Assembly: GCA_020698575.1 (NCBI GenBank)
Contig: CM036239.1
Span: 51,733,263-51,797,262 of the forward strand
Length of the DNA: 64,000 nucleotides
Origin: Bostrychus sinensis
Lineage: Eukaryota; Chordata; Actinopteri; Gobiiformes; Eleotridae
Reading direction: 5' to 3'
Below, one piece after another: positions 21,484-32,967 of the stretch. How positions within the stretch are numbered: position 1 is the first letter of the stretch; each line of letters begins with the position of its first letter. Position numbers and translations under genes: made by a program. A model generated the notes under the pieces. The model searched no databases, was not told where the DNA came from, and was given only the letters and a program-made list of their open reading frames with translations.

Positions 21484-21614
21484 GCTCTCTGATGGGATCC
21501 GGCTCCGTGAACTGACTCATTCACGACGCATCACTTATGTTAACACGCTAATAATTGTTGGCATTAATTAATTATGGTTAAAGCAATAATAACACGTCAA
21601 CGTGCCCAGCCCTA
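20641..21614. mobile_element. Possible hAT-like element with microsatellites
   Basis: The right end (AACACGTCAACGTGCCCAGCCCTA) reads, on the minus strand, like a TAGGGCTGGGCACGTT hAT terminus. A matching left end was not found with confidence; 20641 is a guess. Inside are an ATT microsatellite (20982-21032) and a GA microsatellite (21453-21482). Confidence 0.35.
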
Positions 21615-21799
21615 CACAAAACAAATGAGTATCTGACACGACAATGAGGAAAAATGACTGTGAGGACTATGACTAAGAAGAAATGTACTGTAAATCAAAT
21701 GTATCTAAAAATGTTGTATACACAGCTGAAAAATGTAAAAACACAAAACAACACAGATTTCATGTTAATTCATATCATGTCCACATGAGCCCTTATTGC

Positions 21800-22340
21800 T
21801 ACTCTAAAGTTAAAGGTCTTCTATTCTGTTAAATCAAAATTTTGGGGCTTTTAACTATGTTAGAATGTTGTCTCCTACTCAAAAACATACCTGGATTAGT
21901 ATTTTGTAGGGTTAGGATTAGGGTTTGAATAATCCTGTATGCCGAGGCACTGCCCTTCTCAAGAGCTGAAAACAATTGGTCTCACAGCTCTACATAGACA
22001 CGTGAAACCAGGAAGTGTTCCATGTGTGTTTCTAAAGCCTATACACCGTCACCAGAGTCATTCTAATTAAATTGCTGTCAGTGCAGCTCATTTATCTATC
22101 TGTTAGAGTCATGTTCCTAATAGATGTGCTAAATAGTCATTTTTTGCTTTGTGTATTTCTCACTGTTGCCAGAAGGGGGCGACAGACACCTAATCCAAGG
22201 GTTCTCTGCAAAGTTAAAATAGCAGCTCCCCAAAAGATGTTTTCCACATATACATTATTTTTAAGTTACAAAACCTGAAAAAAACTGCAAAGATGTCCAA
22301 TACTATTTCAAAAAGCCTGAAAAAGCAGAATAAAACTTTG
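21800..22340 (+). repeat. Dispersed fish repeat copy
   Basis: The segment at 22165-22330 has a second, diverged copy at 59150-59310 in the same orientation: both contain GACACCTAATCCAAG, GTTCTCTGCAAAGT, CTGCAAAG and TTTCAAAAAG. The upstream part (AACTATGTTAGAATGTTGTC and AAAACATACCTGG) has a weak counterpart near 53900-53960. Type not determined. Confidence 0.55.
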
Positions 22341-22404
22341 AGATAAAGAGTCAAACTTATGACCAATAGATCAGCAGGATTTCTTCTTCTCAGTTTCTCT
22401 ACAG

Positions 22405-23487
22405 CAGGTGTGTCAAACTCAATCGGAGCTGGGGCCAAACTTAGAAAACCAGTCTTGGTCGTGGGCCGAATAAGAGTATTTTATAAATAATAAAGCCAGC
22501 CTACTGTATTTTTGTTCTCAGTTAGGATACAATAGGCCTTTTAACATAGAATAATACTTCCCCACAGAACTACAGGTGTAGATTTGTGGTTTTAAGGGGC
22601 TTTGTAGTTTTGTTTTAAATCAGAACTTAGAACTCAACAAATAACAACAAATAGGCCACAGACTACTGACTAACACTGGCCAATTATTTATTTATGAAGT
22701 ATTATTTACTGCCACAGTTACCTAACTCCTCATATACGACAGGTGTTTTCATCAGGTCCACTCTGTTTTACTGTGACAGTGGGGACTACCAGCAGATAAA
22801 TATTTAGGTGCATGTCATGCCCCTTATGTAAGCCCAGCACAACTTTAAGCTCAGTAAGCACCTACACACAAACATGTATTATAGGCCTACTTTACTTTTA
22901 TTGAGCAAACTACTGTCCACCTCTCTGTCCTCTGCAGGACACAGTGTATACCTCTTTCTGGGCAGGTTTAGCTCGCTGTGTGTTAATGAGTGCATTAGAG
23001 CACAAGTAGCGACAGAGAGAAAGGGAAAAGAGCGACGGAGGGCAGTGCTGTGAATGAACTTAGACGACTCTTGCTGATAACTTGGTTTTACTGACACAAC
23101 TTGGTTTTCTGTTTTTGGAGACGGGGTTTGTACAGGTGATGTTTTTACAATGCTGTGTGGTTGGAGCCTGTTTTTATTGCTGCCACATGAGCTCAACAAC
23201 CAAAGTGTAGAGTGTTTACAGAGAGTTCCACCTGTTTAAGAAGCTCCTGCTCTCACTGACCCCTCTTTGTTTCTTTTGTGGAAAGTTAAAATGTCCTCTC
23301 TGCCTGCTCCTGCGGCTCGTTAAATGCCGCTCGCTAAAACAGCGGGGGAGGGGCAGTGCCGGTGCGCAGCGGTGCCGCTTCTGCAGTGCAGAAGTGCCAT
23401 TATTAATATAAAATGGAAATGATAATTTCAAAAGAAATTATTCTGCGGGCCACATTTGGCCCGCGGGCCTTGAGTTTGATACATGTG
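22405..23487. mobile_element. hAT-type non-autonomous transposon, 1083 bp
   Basis: The 8-bp sequence CTCTACAG flanks both sides exactly (22397-22404 and 23488-23495). The left end CAGGTGTGTCAAACTCAA and the right end (CACATGTATCAAACTCAA on the minus strand) are imperfect inverted repeats, followed inward by GGCC-rich motifs. This end type (CAGGGGTGTCAAACTC) is typical of hAT MITEs in vertebrates. Frames inside have no transposase motif. Confidence 0.9.
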
Positions 23488-23499
23488 CTCTACAGGAAT

Positions 23500-24200
23500 G
23501 GTTTCCAAAGTGGGGTCTGGGGCCCCCTGGTGAGCTGCGGAGGTAGTGCAGGGGGCCGCCTTGGGTTAACTTGAGAAAAAGCATGCACTGTTACTTTAAA
23601 CCTCTGAACATCTGTGCACTGTCAACAAATTAACAGTGAATGGCTGAAACTCCAAGTATTATTAGAGCATTATCTCACATATACTTTGATTAGCTCTTGG
23701 TATCACTTCTGTGCTATCATTTTATTGAGTCTATTGGAAACATACTCCTTCAATAAAACACTAAAGAATGCCGTCACTTCAAAGCTTTTGTAGCATTTTA
23801 GTGGCATGTACCTCTACACTTCTCCAGGGCAATCTGTGTGTTTTCAAAATGTTCCTGTCCTGTTCCTGGAAGAAGCTGGAGATTTTCAAAGAAAAAACAC
23901 CAATTCTACTAAAAGTTTATCCCCTGCATATTATTACTGCTGGTTATAATACCAAACATTTAGATAAGTTTGGTGTTATAATGGAGTTGACAGAGGTGGA
24001 TAACAATGAGTTTCATTTACTCTGTTACATTTACTTTAGAAACTTTTTGAATAATTTGTACGTCTAAGAGTAGTTTTACCGCAACTTTTTACTTGTTTTT
24101 TAAAGTTGAAGATGTTTCACCTTCATCTAAGAGACTTTCTCAAATCTGAAATTAAACTGGTGAGAGAAAGAATGAGGTCAGCTGACTATCTGCATATACT
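23500..24200. other. Unclassified DNA
   Basis: It starts with TGGGGTCTGGGGCCCCCTGG, which may be part of another repeat. A 99-codon frame at 23768-24067 has no recognisable domain and is not supported as a gene. Confidence 0.4.
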
Positions 24201-24545
24201 GAATGACTAGATTATTCCATCAATGGAATTTTTTTTCTTCCCTGATGTCACAGGCATATTCCAATATGTCAGTGCCAGGATTCATCAGGTTCAAATTGTG
24301 AAAGAGTGATTCAGGGAACATGAGACATCATTTTCACACATGGATTGGCCACCACAGAGTCAAGATCTTAACCCCTTTGAGAATCTTTGGGATGTGCTGG
24401 AGAAGGCTTTGTGCAGTGGTCACACTCTCCCTTAATATCTTAAGATCTTGTCAAAAAATGAATGCAACGCTGGACAGAAATAATTATTGTGACATTGCAG
24501 AAGCTTATTGTAATCAAAGCTAAAGACGGTCCAAATAAATATTTA
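24200..24545 (+). pseudogene. Tc1-like transposase, C-terminal fragment
   Basis: The plus strand encodes DWPPQSQDLNPFENLWDVL, the block containing the catalytic Glu of Tc1-type transposases, then a typical C-terminal tail to a stop at 24523. The rest of the enzyme is missing or decayed. A T23 run followed by a G15-type run (about 24551-24588) lies just downstream. Confidence 0.75.
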
Positions 24546-24550
24546 TACAA

Positions 24551-24588
24551 TTTTTTTTTTTTTTTTTTTTTTTGGGGGGGGGGGGGGG
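24551..24588. repeat. Poly-T/poly-G tract
   Basis: A long T run is followed directly by a long G run; the exact length may be unreliable. Confidence 0.8.
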
Positions 24589-24619
24589 CGTGCAGTGTAA
24601 TCTTATTGGAATAGTTGAA

Positions 24620-25573
24620 AGGATACTAGTTTTGGGCTGTTAGTGGTCTATGTGTCCTCTGCTGGAGTGAGTGGGACAGTTGTTAACCCTCCCAAGAACC
24701 AGTAGCGTAGTCTGCATAACCTGAGTGGAACTGGTTTGTTTTGTTTGGGTTTGTTGTAAACAGATGAAAGGTTGTATCTGAGACCACCCAAAAAGGATTT
24801 TCTTTATTGACAAAGATTTTTTTTTTGACTCCATGCTCACACAATCCTTCCTCTCTGGCTAAGACTCACACCCCACAGTGGTCTGTGTCTTTTAGGTGAA
24901 GGTGTACTGCAGATTCTGGTCCACTATTCTATTCAAAGCCAATAGAATTTAGTTTCAGGTCTAAAACTCCCTTGGCTGTAGGTGAAATGTCTTCAACTTA
25001 AAAAAGCAGGTCCAGATGACTTCTTTTACCTTTTGTTCTTATTCTACTTGAGCAATATTATTTTGAAGTAATACTATTAAGTACAGTTGTTGCAGTTTTT
25101 TTTCACCAAATACTTTTTTACTTTTATTTGCGTAATATTGTTTTGAAGTAACAATACACTACCCTTTTCTGTTTATGACCAATAAAATATGACACTACAT
25201 AAAGATAAGCATTTATGTCTCAGTGAAAAAGCTCTTCCTTGTAATCCTTGTATTCTTTTACGTACTTGGCAGGTGAACATCCTAATTGGCAAGCTAAGTG
25301 TGAATATGACCTGGTTTTTGATTAACTTTTTTCCCCATGTGTGTGCCATGTTTTTCAAGCCACTATACACCGGACAGGCATAACATTATGACCACTGACT
25401 GAATAACAGATTCTCTCTTCATCATGGCAGCTGTTAGTGGGTGGGATATATTTGGCAGTAAGTGAACATTTTGTCTTCAAAGTTTATGTGTTAAAAGCAG
25501 GACAAATGGGCAAGTGTAAGGATTTAAGTGAGTCTGACAAGGGCCAAAATGTGATGAATAGAGGCATCCAGGT
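24620..25573. other. Unclassified DNA with hAT-type MITE traces
   Basis: About 25030-25160 repeats the ACTTTTACTT and TAATATTATTTTGAAGTA tracts of the MITE at 5129-5544. Frames at 25189-25383 and 25437-25712 carry no known motif. Confidence 0.4.
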
Positions 25574-26823
25574 TAGGGTTGCCACCTGTTCCTTAAAATA
25601 CAGAATACATTTGTATTTGATGGTGAAATTGTGCGTCCCATATTTAATCAATAAGGTACGCTGTTTGTTCCATATTTTCAAGTTGTCCAGTTGTGGAGGG
25701 CTTTTAGTTTGAAAAGACTCTTCCAGCTACTTTACAAAGTTAAAAACCTTGCTTTATAGTAAAAGGTGAGCCTTTCTCAGCGGGAAAGAGATGCTGAGGA
25801 CAAGGGAACATGCATGCTGTTCTGCAACAGGTGAGCCATGTACATTGAAGCTGTTTCTGGCAAGAGCTGTGGGTCAGTGCAGCAAAGAACAGGTTTGATT
25901 CCATAAAAACGCACTACAGTTCCTGAGCTTCAGTTCAGTTTAGTTTTATGATGATCAGCTTCATATTTACAGACGTACGATCATAAATCGATCATTTAAA
26001 AAAGACGTGCAGTAATAAATGATGCCATCCGTGTCACCGCGGTGCAGAACATATTTCTCACAAAATCTCTGCTGGGTTTAGGCTTCTTTAAAGCGATATA
26101 AAACACAAGTTCAGACAAGATCAGTCGTGATAAAGATTTTTAAAGTAGACTATAGTGTTGTCTGCAGCCTCTGTCCATAGCCCCAGTGAGATGAGACTGA
26201 AGGCTCTGTAGCAGTGTGACCCTGTGCAGGGGCTCAGGTCATGAGGGGGCCCCACTAATGCAAGATTTAGATACAAGAAATGGATAAAAAGTGTACTGAT
26301 CATATTTACATAGTGATCGAAATGTAATGACCAAATGTGCAGTCAAAGAGTCAAGAAAAAGTTTATATTTAACTTATATTAGCTCTAGCATTTAAAACTA
26401 ACTTTTTTAAAAGCCTGGTTTTATTCATGTAATTTAACTGAAATAAGTTTATTTCAAGTGTGCTATACCCTGTACAACAGTGTAATCTAGTCCCTATTAT
26501 TTAAACAGCTTTTGTTTAAATTATACTAAAGACTTGGTGTAATAAACAGTATTTTGTCAGGAATCTTAAAGGGCAGTAAAATAATACTGTGATAATATTT
26601 TTACTACAACTCAGGTCAGCTGAAAATATTAAAACATCATCTATAGGACCCCCAGATCCCCTTGCCATAAACTGTTTGTATTTTAAACCTATAACTTCTT
26701 ATGTTTTAAGTTATTTCTTTCCAATACAGACACACATAGGCCTGTAGTCAAAGCAGCATGAGATGAGAAGTCTGTGCCGGAGCAGGCATCCCTTAATTTC
26801 CTATGTAAAAAGTGGCAACCCTA
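25574..26823. mobile_element. DNA transposon remnant, about 1.25 kb
   Basis: The left end TAGGGTTGCCAC is mirrored exactly by GTGGCAACCCTA on the right, and both continue into T/A-rich sequence. CCAGG follows the right end after two extra bases and also lies just before the left end, but a clear target duplication was not fixed. Internal DNA near 26205-26260 holds GGGGCTC and GGGGGCCCC motifs seen in another fish repeat. Confidence 0.55.
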
Positions 26824-27494
26824 GACCAGGTCCAAGGAAAATACTTCCACAAACAAACCCCTCCTCCTTTTAACCTGAAACCTCTAGCTGTTGTTGCCAA
26901 TGTAAAGTTTCTCACATACTGTATATAGTTTCTCGTATGTCCTCAACCCAGTTTCTTCATTAAAAAAATGTTTAATCATTTGGCATGGCTGGGGTTACAG
27001 TATGTTCTGAGCTGGATCTGTGCACCAAACAGAGCAAAATTTTCCAGTCACTGAGATAGTTAGTATCTGCTGTAGTATTGACAATGACAAAAATAGTATA
27101 TCAGCAGAAATAGCTTGGTTTTAATCTCACAAATAGTCAAACTGTGACTGGATTTATCTTAGTCCTATCTTAGTCAAACACAGAGTGACGTCTGCTGAAG
27201 TATCTGTTTTGGGAGAGATACTATGTGGCTTCGCTGATGCACAATCTACAAATAGATGTGGTCAGAGCTTTAGAGCAAGCTCACAGTCACTGCTTCAAAC
27301 AGAGGTCTCACACTGTGGTACCAAGGTTTAGTTTACTCAAGCTGCAAGCAGAGATGTTGGGCTTTAGCTATTATTGCCAAAAGGCTGTTTAGTGTGGTAT
27401 ACAACATAAGCTGCACATGAATTTAGGCGCCGTAAGTTAATATAAATAATGCATTAGTCTTAAACAGACTTTTTCTTGTCTATTTACGATTTGT
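26824..27494. other. Unclassified DNA
   Basis: No gene, repeat unit or transposon end is recognised. Confidence 0.5.
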
Positions 27495-27772
27495 CCATTA
27501 TTCATTTACTCCTCAGTCACACTCGGTGGTGGTGAGCTACTTCTGTATCCACAGCTGCCCTGGGACAGACTGACGGAGACGTGGTTGCCATTCTGCCTCT
27601 CTGATCACCACCAAACAGTCACACAGTCATTGATACACCAGTGACACTGGAAACAAGGTGGGTGAAGTGTCTTTTTCCCAAGAACACGACTGCACTATGC
27701 AATGCTAATAGGGGATAGCTTCCAGTTAGTGGGCAAACAGCTCTACCTACTGAGCTACTGCCACCCCAAAGT
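27495..27772 (-). mobile_element. tRNA-derived SINE
   Basis: On the minus strand this reads from a tRNA head (GTAGCTCAGTAGGTAGAGCT, 27765-27746) through the GCATTGCATAGTGCAGTCGT body to a GTGACTGAGGAGTAAATGAA 3' part. It matches the SINE at 46953-47300 in layout. The B box is degraded and the ATT tail is missing. Confidence 0.7.
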
Positions 27773-27935
27773 TATACATATCTTGTTTTTCACACCAGTA
27801 AAGTCAATATGCTCTTACTGCATGAGCATGGAAAGTAACTACATATGTACTTTTCTAAGTATTCTTTTGAACTTCTTGGTAAAATGGCTTGTACACATAC
27901 CAGAAAGTCTTGGATTGGGTGGAGAGTATAGGAGT

Positions 27936-27974
27936 AGCAGCAGTAGTAGTAGTAGTAGTAGTAGTAGTAGTTGA
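27936..27974. repeat. AGT microsatellite
   Basis: A run of about 12 AGT triplets with a few variants around it. Confidence 0.9.
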
Positions 27975-28418
27975 GGTAGTGGTAGTATGTAGTAGCAGCC
28001 GCTGTAGTAATATAATTTGCAGAACTATTAGCCCATTTAATCCCACCTGCAATTGTTGCTGAAAAAAAATCCTCACTTGTAAGGCTTTGTAATTGTTATT
28101 ACATGATATAAAAAGAGGAGGTCTGGTGAGTTTCACATGTCTGGGGTCAAAGGTCACATGACCACATGACCACAGGTGTTTATTCACAAGTAACACCTGG
28201 AGAGGAGCTCAGCCCCCACCTAAGTCTCAGACAAAAGCTTAGTAAAGTGTGTTAGCATGAAGCTAGGAGGATGATCTTTGGTACGCACCATCTTTAAGGT
28301 CTCTAGTTTTCAGATATGAATTTAGAATTCCTTTAATAACACTTTCTGTAGGTCCCATATTAGGCTGTGAACATGTTGGGGAGGGGTGACCTAGCGCTCC
28401 AGCCTGTAATTATGCATA

Positions 28419-28912
28419 CAGTGGCAAGCATTTTTTCTTATTGTTGCCTTACAGCCTGGAATTTAAATGGATTGTTGAGAGGTTCATGTCAGTCACTTTA
28501 CATCAAATGAGAACACCTATGAAAATGTAAAAAATATATATATTATGAAGCAAATTATTGTGAAGCAAATTAGAAATATGACAGAAAAACAGAAAACTTG
28601 AGTGTACAAAAGTATGTACCCCCTACTCTGTAGAACCACCTTCTGATCTTATCTAACTATTTCTGTGACTTCTGAGGGTCTCATTTAGGGGGTTCTTTAA
28701 AAAGGGGGGAAATACTTTTGCACACTCAAGTTTTCTGTTTTTCTGTCATATTTCTAATTTGCTTCACAATGATAAATGTTTTGCATTTTCATAGGTGTTG
28801 TCATGTCATGTAAAGTGACTGACATGACTGAAATGATCCATTTAAATTCCAGGTTGTAAGGCAACAATAAAGGAAAAATGCTAAGGGAGGTACAAACTTT
28901 TTCTTGCCACTG
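28419..28912. mobile_element. Tc1-type MITE, 494 bp
   Basis: Flanked by TA on both sides. The terminal inverted repeats begin CAGTGGCAAG; the mirror continues through TTATTGTTGCCTTAC and GTCAGTCACTTTACAT, well over 100 bp in each arm. No transposase frame. Related copies: 9015-9145 with 11040-11480, 63216-63745, and a partial one from 63762. Confidence 0.9.
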
Positions 28913-29289
28913 TATTTTATCACAAGCTTGTGAAACTATATGTTGATATTTTTTTATTGTCAGTGTTTGTGCAAACTAAGCTTTCCTCAGCCATAAACTC
29001 TTCACCTGCCCATGTCCTCCAGTCTACAGGCTACAGCTCTGTAGGATAAATACAGTCACCACAGTTTATTATGGAAATAAAAGCCAGTGCAGGTTAAATG
29101 CAATAATTATCATTAAAATTCAAAATACTTATTAATTCCTTGCTATGTCTTCAATACAGATAACACACAAAGAAGTCCAGGACTTTTCTTAGTGACATTA
29201 CAAACAGAAAATATAAATATTATTTATAATCTAAGTTATAAATTATTTTTAACATGACTTTATGAAAAATTATATGGTTACATGGTGTT
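28913..29289. other. Unclassified AT-rich DNA
   Basis: No recognised feature. Confidence 0.5.
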
Positions 29290-30360
29290 TCCATTGTTAA
29301 AATCAGTAATACAGGTGTCCCTCAGGGATGTGTAAGTTCTCTTTTTCTTTTTACTCTGTACACCAATGAATGTAGGAGCAGTCGAAGAGTCACATAATTA
29401 CGATTTCAGACGACACTGTAATTTTAAATCTTCTGCATAGGATGAGTGTCCCTATGTGGATATGAACGAGGTTGACGTCGTTCATATACAGGTCAAAATC
29501 AGGGACCATGATCCAGTCACATTCAATAACAGTGCCACTATGTAGTAAGTATCTTGGCATCCAACTTGATTGTACACTCAAAATGAACAACCATGTGGAC
29601 ACTTCGTGTTGGAAACTTGTTCAGAGGCTGCACCTCCTCCGTCGGCTCAGGCTGTTTGATGTGAGTGGTGTAACAATATGGGTTTTTTACACGGCAGTGC
29701 TGGAAAGCATCATACGGTGAGATATGGCTGCATGGTTTAGGTGTGTCAATGGCCATCAAAAACTTACTTGAAAGTTGGTCAAAGTTGCAATGAAAGTGAT
29801 AGGTAAAAAGGTCTACCCCTCCCTACAGTCCATCTATGAAGGAGCAGTGGCTCAGTTGGCTCAGAGGATTTGAAATGATCCTTTATGCTTTAGTCACTGA
29901 GTAAGAGCTGCTCCCTTCAGGAAGGTGCTTTAGAGCCTACAGGTGTAAAACCAACCGACTAAAGCTCTCTTTTATCCCAACATCTATCACTTTGCTTAAC
30001 AAAAAGTTCATTGATTTACCTGCTGCTATTAGTCTTGTTGCACTTTGACTCTGCTTTTTTTTTATTTTTTATTGCTTTTATGTACCATTGGTTTTATGTT
30101 ATTTATGATCTAATAGTTTTAACTTGTTTAATTATTCTGACTATTTATTAACTATGGGAGGTGCAATTATCAACTATACTGTATTGCACAATAGAGCTGG
30201 TTACAGTACTGTTACTGTATGGATGTGTATGATTGTGTATATACATGTACTGTATATACAGTGTTGTTCATGTCATCATGTATTATGTTCTGCAGTTGGT
30301 CAGCACTTGCCCAAGATAAATTTCCCCTTGGGGACAATAAAGTATATTTGATTTGATTTG
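29290..30360 (+). pseudogene. L2-group LINE remnant, RT end and 3'UTR
   Basis: The plus strand at about 29300-29370 reads NTGVPQGCVSSLFLF in one frame, a decayed reverse-transcriptase motif. From 29548 it reads YLGIQLDCTLKMNNHVD, then QRLHLLRRLRLFDVSG. The 3'UTR ends with GGGGACAATAAAGTATATTT and a short TTTGATTTGA tandem tail near 30360. Many stops and frameshifts. From 29548 onward it forms the outer part of the left arm of the large inverted duplication. Confidence 0.8.
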
Positions 30361-32114
30361 AAAATAGTATGTTATTGTTATAGAAATACACGTTATTACT
30401 TTTATTGCTTAAAATAATTTTGCCCTTTTTGTGCCATCTACACACTATAACATAGTGTTATGGTGCAATATATTAAGAAAATGTTGACTAAATATCTGAA
30501 AAGGGGTAAGATAAGAAATGTATTTTATTGTTTATTTTATATTTAAATGTATTTACCATAAGTAAAGTAACAATTAAAAATGATTATCAATAATTAAATT
30601 TTTCTTTTTTCAGTTTGAAAATGTTGGCATTAGAACACAAACACTATATGTATTAGTAGTAATATACATGCACCTTTTTGTGTGTGTGTGTGTGTGTGGG
30701 GGGGGGGGGTGAGTGGGGGAGGGGTGTATTAAAATGCTAATTTGATATCAAATTGTAATAAAAAAATGTCAGGAATACTCAGTACTTACATACTCAATAC
30801 TTACACAGGTGTTGAAAAGAATGTTAGGAATGTTTATTTCTTTATTGTTTACACAGGTGTTTGACCTTTTGAACCCTTGCACCCTCCCCCCATTATTTTA
30901 TGATGTTTACACAGGTGCTTGACCTTAATGACCCCTTTCATTTCACCCTTCCCCCTTATTTTATGATGGATAAATTAATGTAAACACTTAAATATAGACT
31001 AATGTAAAATAAAATAAAGAAGGGAAAAACAAATTATTTCGTTTGTATCAGTTTAAAATCTAAACAGAGTAGTTAGTAGTGTAGTATGCCATAGTTTGTA
31101 AAGATGTAGCAAAGTAAACAGGTGTATAGAACTAGATTTATAGAAAAAGCTGACCGATGTTGTAACAAAACAATACATTAGTTTGTAAGGTGTTGGGTAA
31201 GTCGATGTAAAGAGATATACAAACTTAGAATAAAAGAAAAGATAGAAGAAAAAAAGAGGTTATTTTGATCGTGTGTCACTGTTTGTAGAGTTAACGGCTT
31301 CAATCTAGACAAGACTGTTAGTGTTATTATAGTATAGTGGTATAAAGTACGCTAGTCTGAAAAGTGGATCAACGTAAAGAGATATATATAGGACTAAAAA
31401 AGTGAAAGAAATAAAAAAGAGGACAATGTATTAGATGAGGACACAAACTGATCAGATTTTACTGAATAAATGTTATTCTGTTGTTACACTTAAAAAGGGT
31501 TTAGCAGTAGTATTTCTTACCACTGTACTGACAGTGGTTTGTTGGAGCTGAATGAAAATAAACTGTAAAGTATTATATGAATCATTGAAACAGATAGGTT
31601 TACATTTAAAAAGAGGAAGGAAAGGTTATTTTGAGTGTATGTTACTGTTTTTACATTTTACTAGATGAGGACATAAACTGATCAGATTAACACATCTATA
31701 ACTTTAACACATCACTGTGTAGTGAGCGTCTAACACTGTGTACACAGCACCAGTATAAAGTACAACTTTTTCACTCATCTACAAAGTTTAGAGAATGAGA
31801 CCTAAGCATCTATAAGGTGTATTTTTTCCTCATCAAATGTTAAGTGACTCAGTTCAGTGAGCATGTGTCCAAGTAGAATTAGGATCATTTTGATAAGATT
31901 TACACTTAGTCAAGATCAGTTTATTGTTTCAGTCACACTGCACAATATCTCCATCATAACTGCACATAAACACTTGATGTTAGACAATAACACACCAAAT
32001 GTGTGCTCATTAACAATTCACCTGTTTTTTCTTACTATTTTCTAATGTAAGTAGAATAATACAAGGTGTGATTTTTATACCAAAGCACATGGTTTATTCA
32101 GATCATAGAACTGT
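30361..32114. other. Non-coding part of the left arm
   Basis: AT-rich, with short internal duplications. GATGAGGACACAAACTGATC (about 31435) recurs with one change near 31664, and AGAGGTTATTTTGAT (31255) recurs in a form near 31625. TTTACACAGGTG units near 30848 and 30903 are the basis of the short tandem array seen at 39178-39310. Confidence 0.6.
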
Positions 32115-32945
32115 TTAAAACAAGTTGTGACATTTTAGTTTTGTAAAATAAAATAAAATAAAATTACACTTTTTTCCATCTTGTAATAACATTATTCCAT
32201 AAATGGTTTTACTCCTTTTTCTGAAATATTCATCTCTACAGTGCAATGTTTTGTAATTAATATATTGTTTCCATGTTAGCCTACCATCAGTCACAACCAA
32301 TAAGAACTTCATAGCAAAACTCTTAAAATATCTCTTTTCTTATTGTTACTTTGTCTATTACGAGACAATTTGTTCATATCAAACCAGGTTTGAGCAGCTT
32401 TATGTTCCCTTTCTATCATCTGCCAACATTATAAATCTCAATCAAAGCAAAAAGGTTACAAACATCATTCATGAAAATAATAAAATAATTTTTGGAGCAA
32501 TCACAGAACCTTGTGGTATTCCACAGACTATAGTCTTAAATCCTAACAATGTATTGTCTAACTGAACAGTTCATCTGATACCAAACGTTTTCACAATTTC
32601 CATTGTAACTGTCTATGTTGACAGTATGAAAAGCTTTTTTTTTTTTTTAATTGAAATGAATGTATATAACTATTGATTATTTGTCATTATCCAGAGCAGA
32701 GATAACCTCCACTAACGAGACATTAACGCATTATGTAGTGGTTTGATTTCCCCTAACTCTACATTGTCTCTCATTGTTTCTTTTTTCCAAACAAAAATAT
32801 GAATATAACAGAAAGATAGATGGTGCTTGTCACCATTTTTGAATACTCGAGTGACATTAGCTATCTCCGTGTCATCAGAAAAGATTCTATGTTGGAAAGA
32901 TTGTGTACATATTGTACATTTTAATGCTCTAACAGTTATCATATA
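32115..32945 (-). pseudogene. Non-LTR reverse transcriptase remnant, left-arm copy
   Basis: The minus strand reads IANVTRVFKNGDKHH (start of an RT domain), then a decayed CGIPQGSV motif, then FLLVVTDGRLTWKQYINY near the end of the palm and thumb region. Frameshifts and stops lie between. The catalytic YADD-type motif is not preserved. The type resembles an I/Nimb- or L2-like group LINE; not resolved. Confidence 0.75.
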
Positions 32946-32967
32946 TTACAGTAACCCCACAGTACTA

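Larger units (their letters stand above)
29548..32967. repeat. Left arm of a large inverted duplication
   Basis: The 3.4-kb arm is matched in reverse by 36647-39178. It contains an L2-type LINE end (+) and a second LINE reverse-transcriptase fragment (-). A 65-codon frame at 32115-32312 is identical to the one at 37293-37490, and the 77-codon frame at 30212-30445 differs from its partner at 38276-38509 by two residues. Extra DNA at about 30541-30742 and 30789-31488 is absent from the right arm. A TG run and a G run lie at about 30680-30707. Confidence 0.95.

Noticed and set aside
30212..30445. 77-codon frame conserved between two sites as evidence for a gene
   Set aside because: Conservation reflects the recent inverted duplication; the frame runs antisense through a LINE 3'UTR.
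32115..32312. Identical 65-codon frame in both arms as a host gene
   Set aside because: It reads as the thumb region of a decayed LINE reverse transcriptase.
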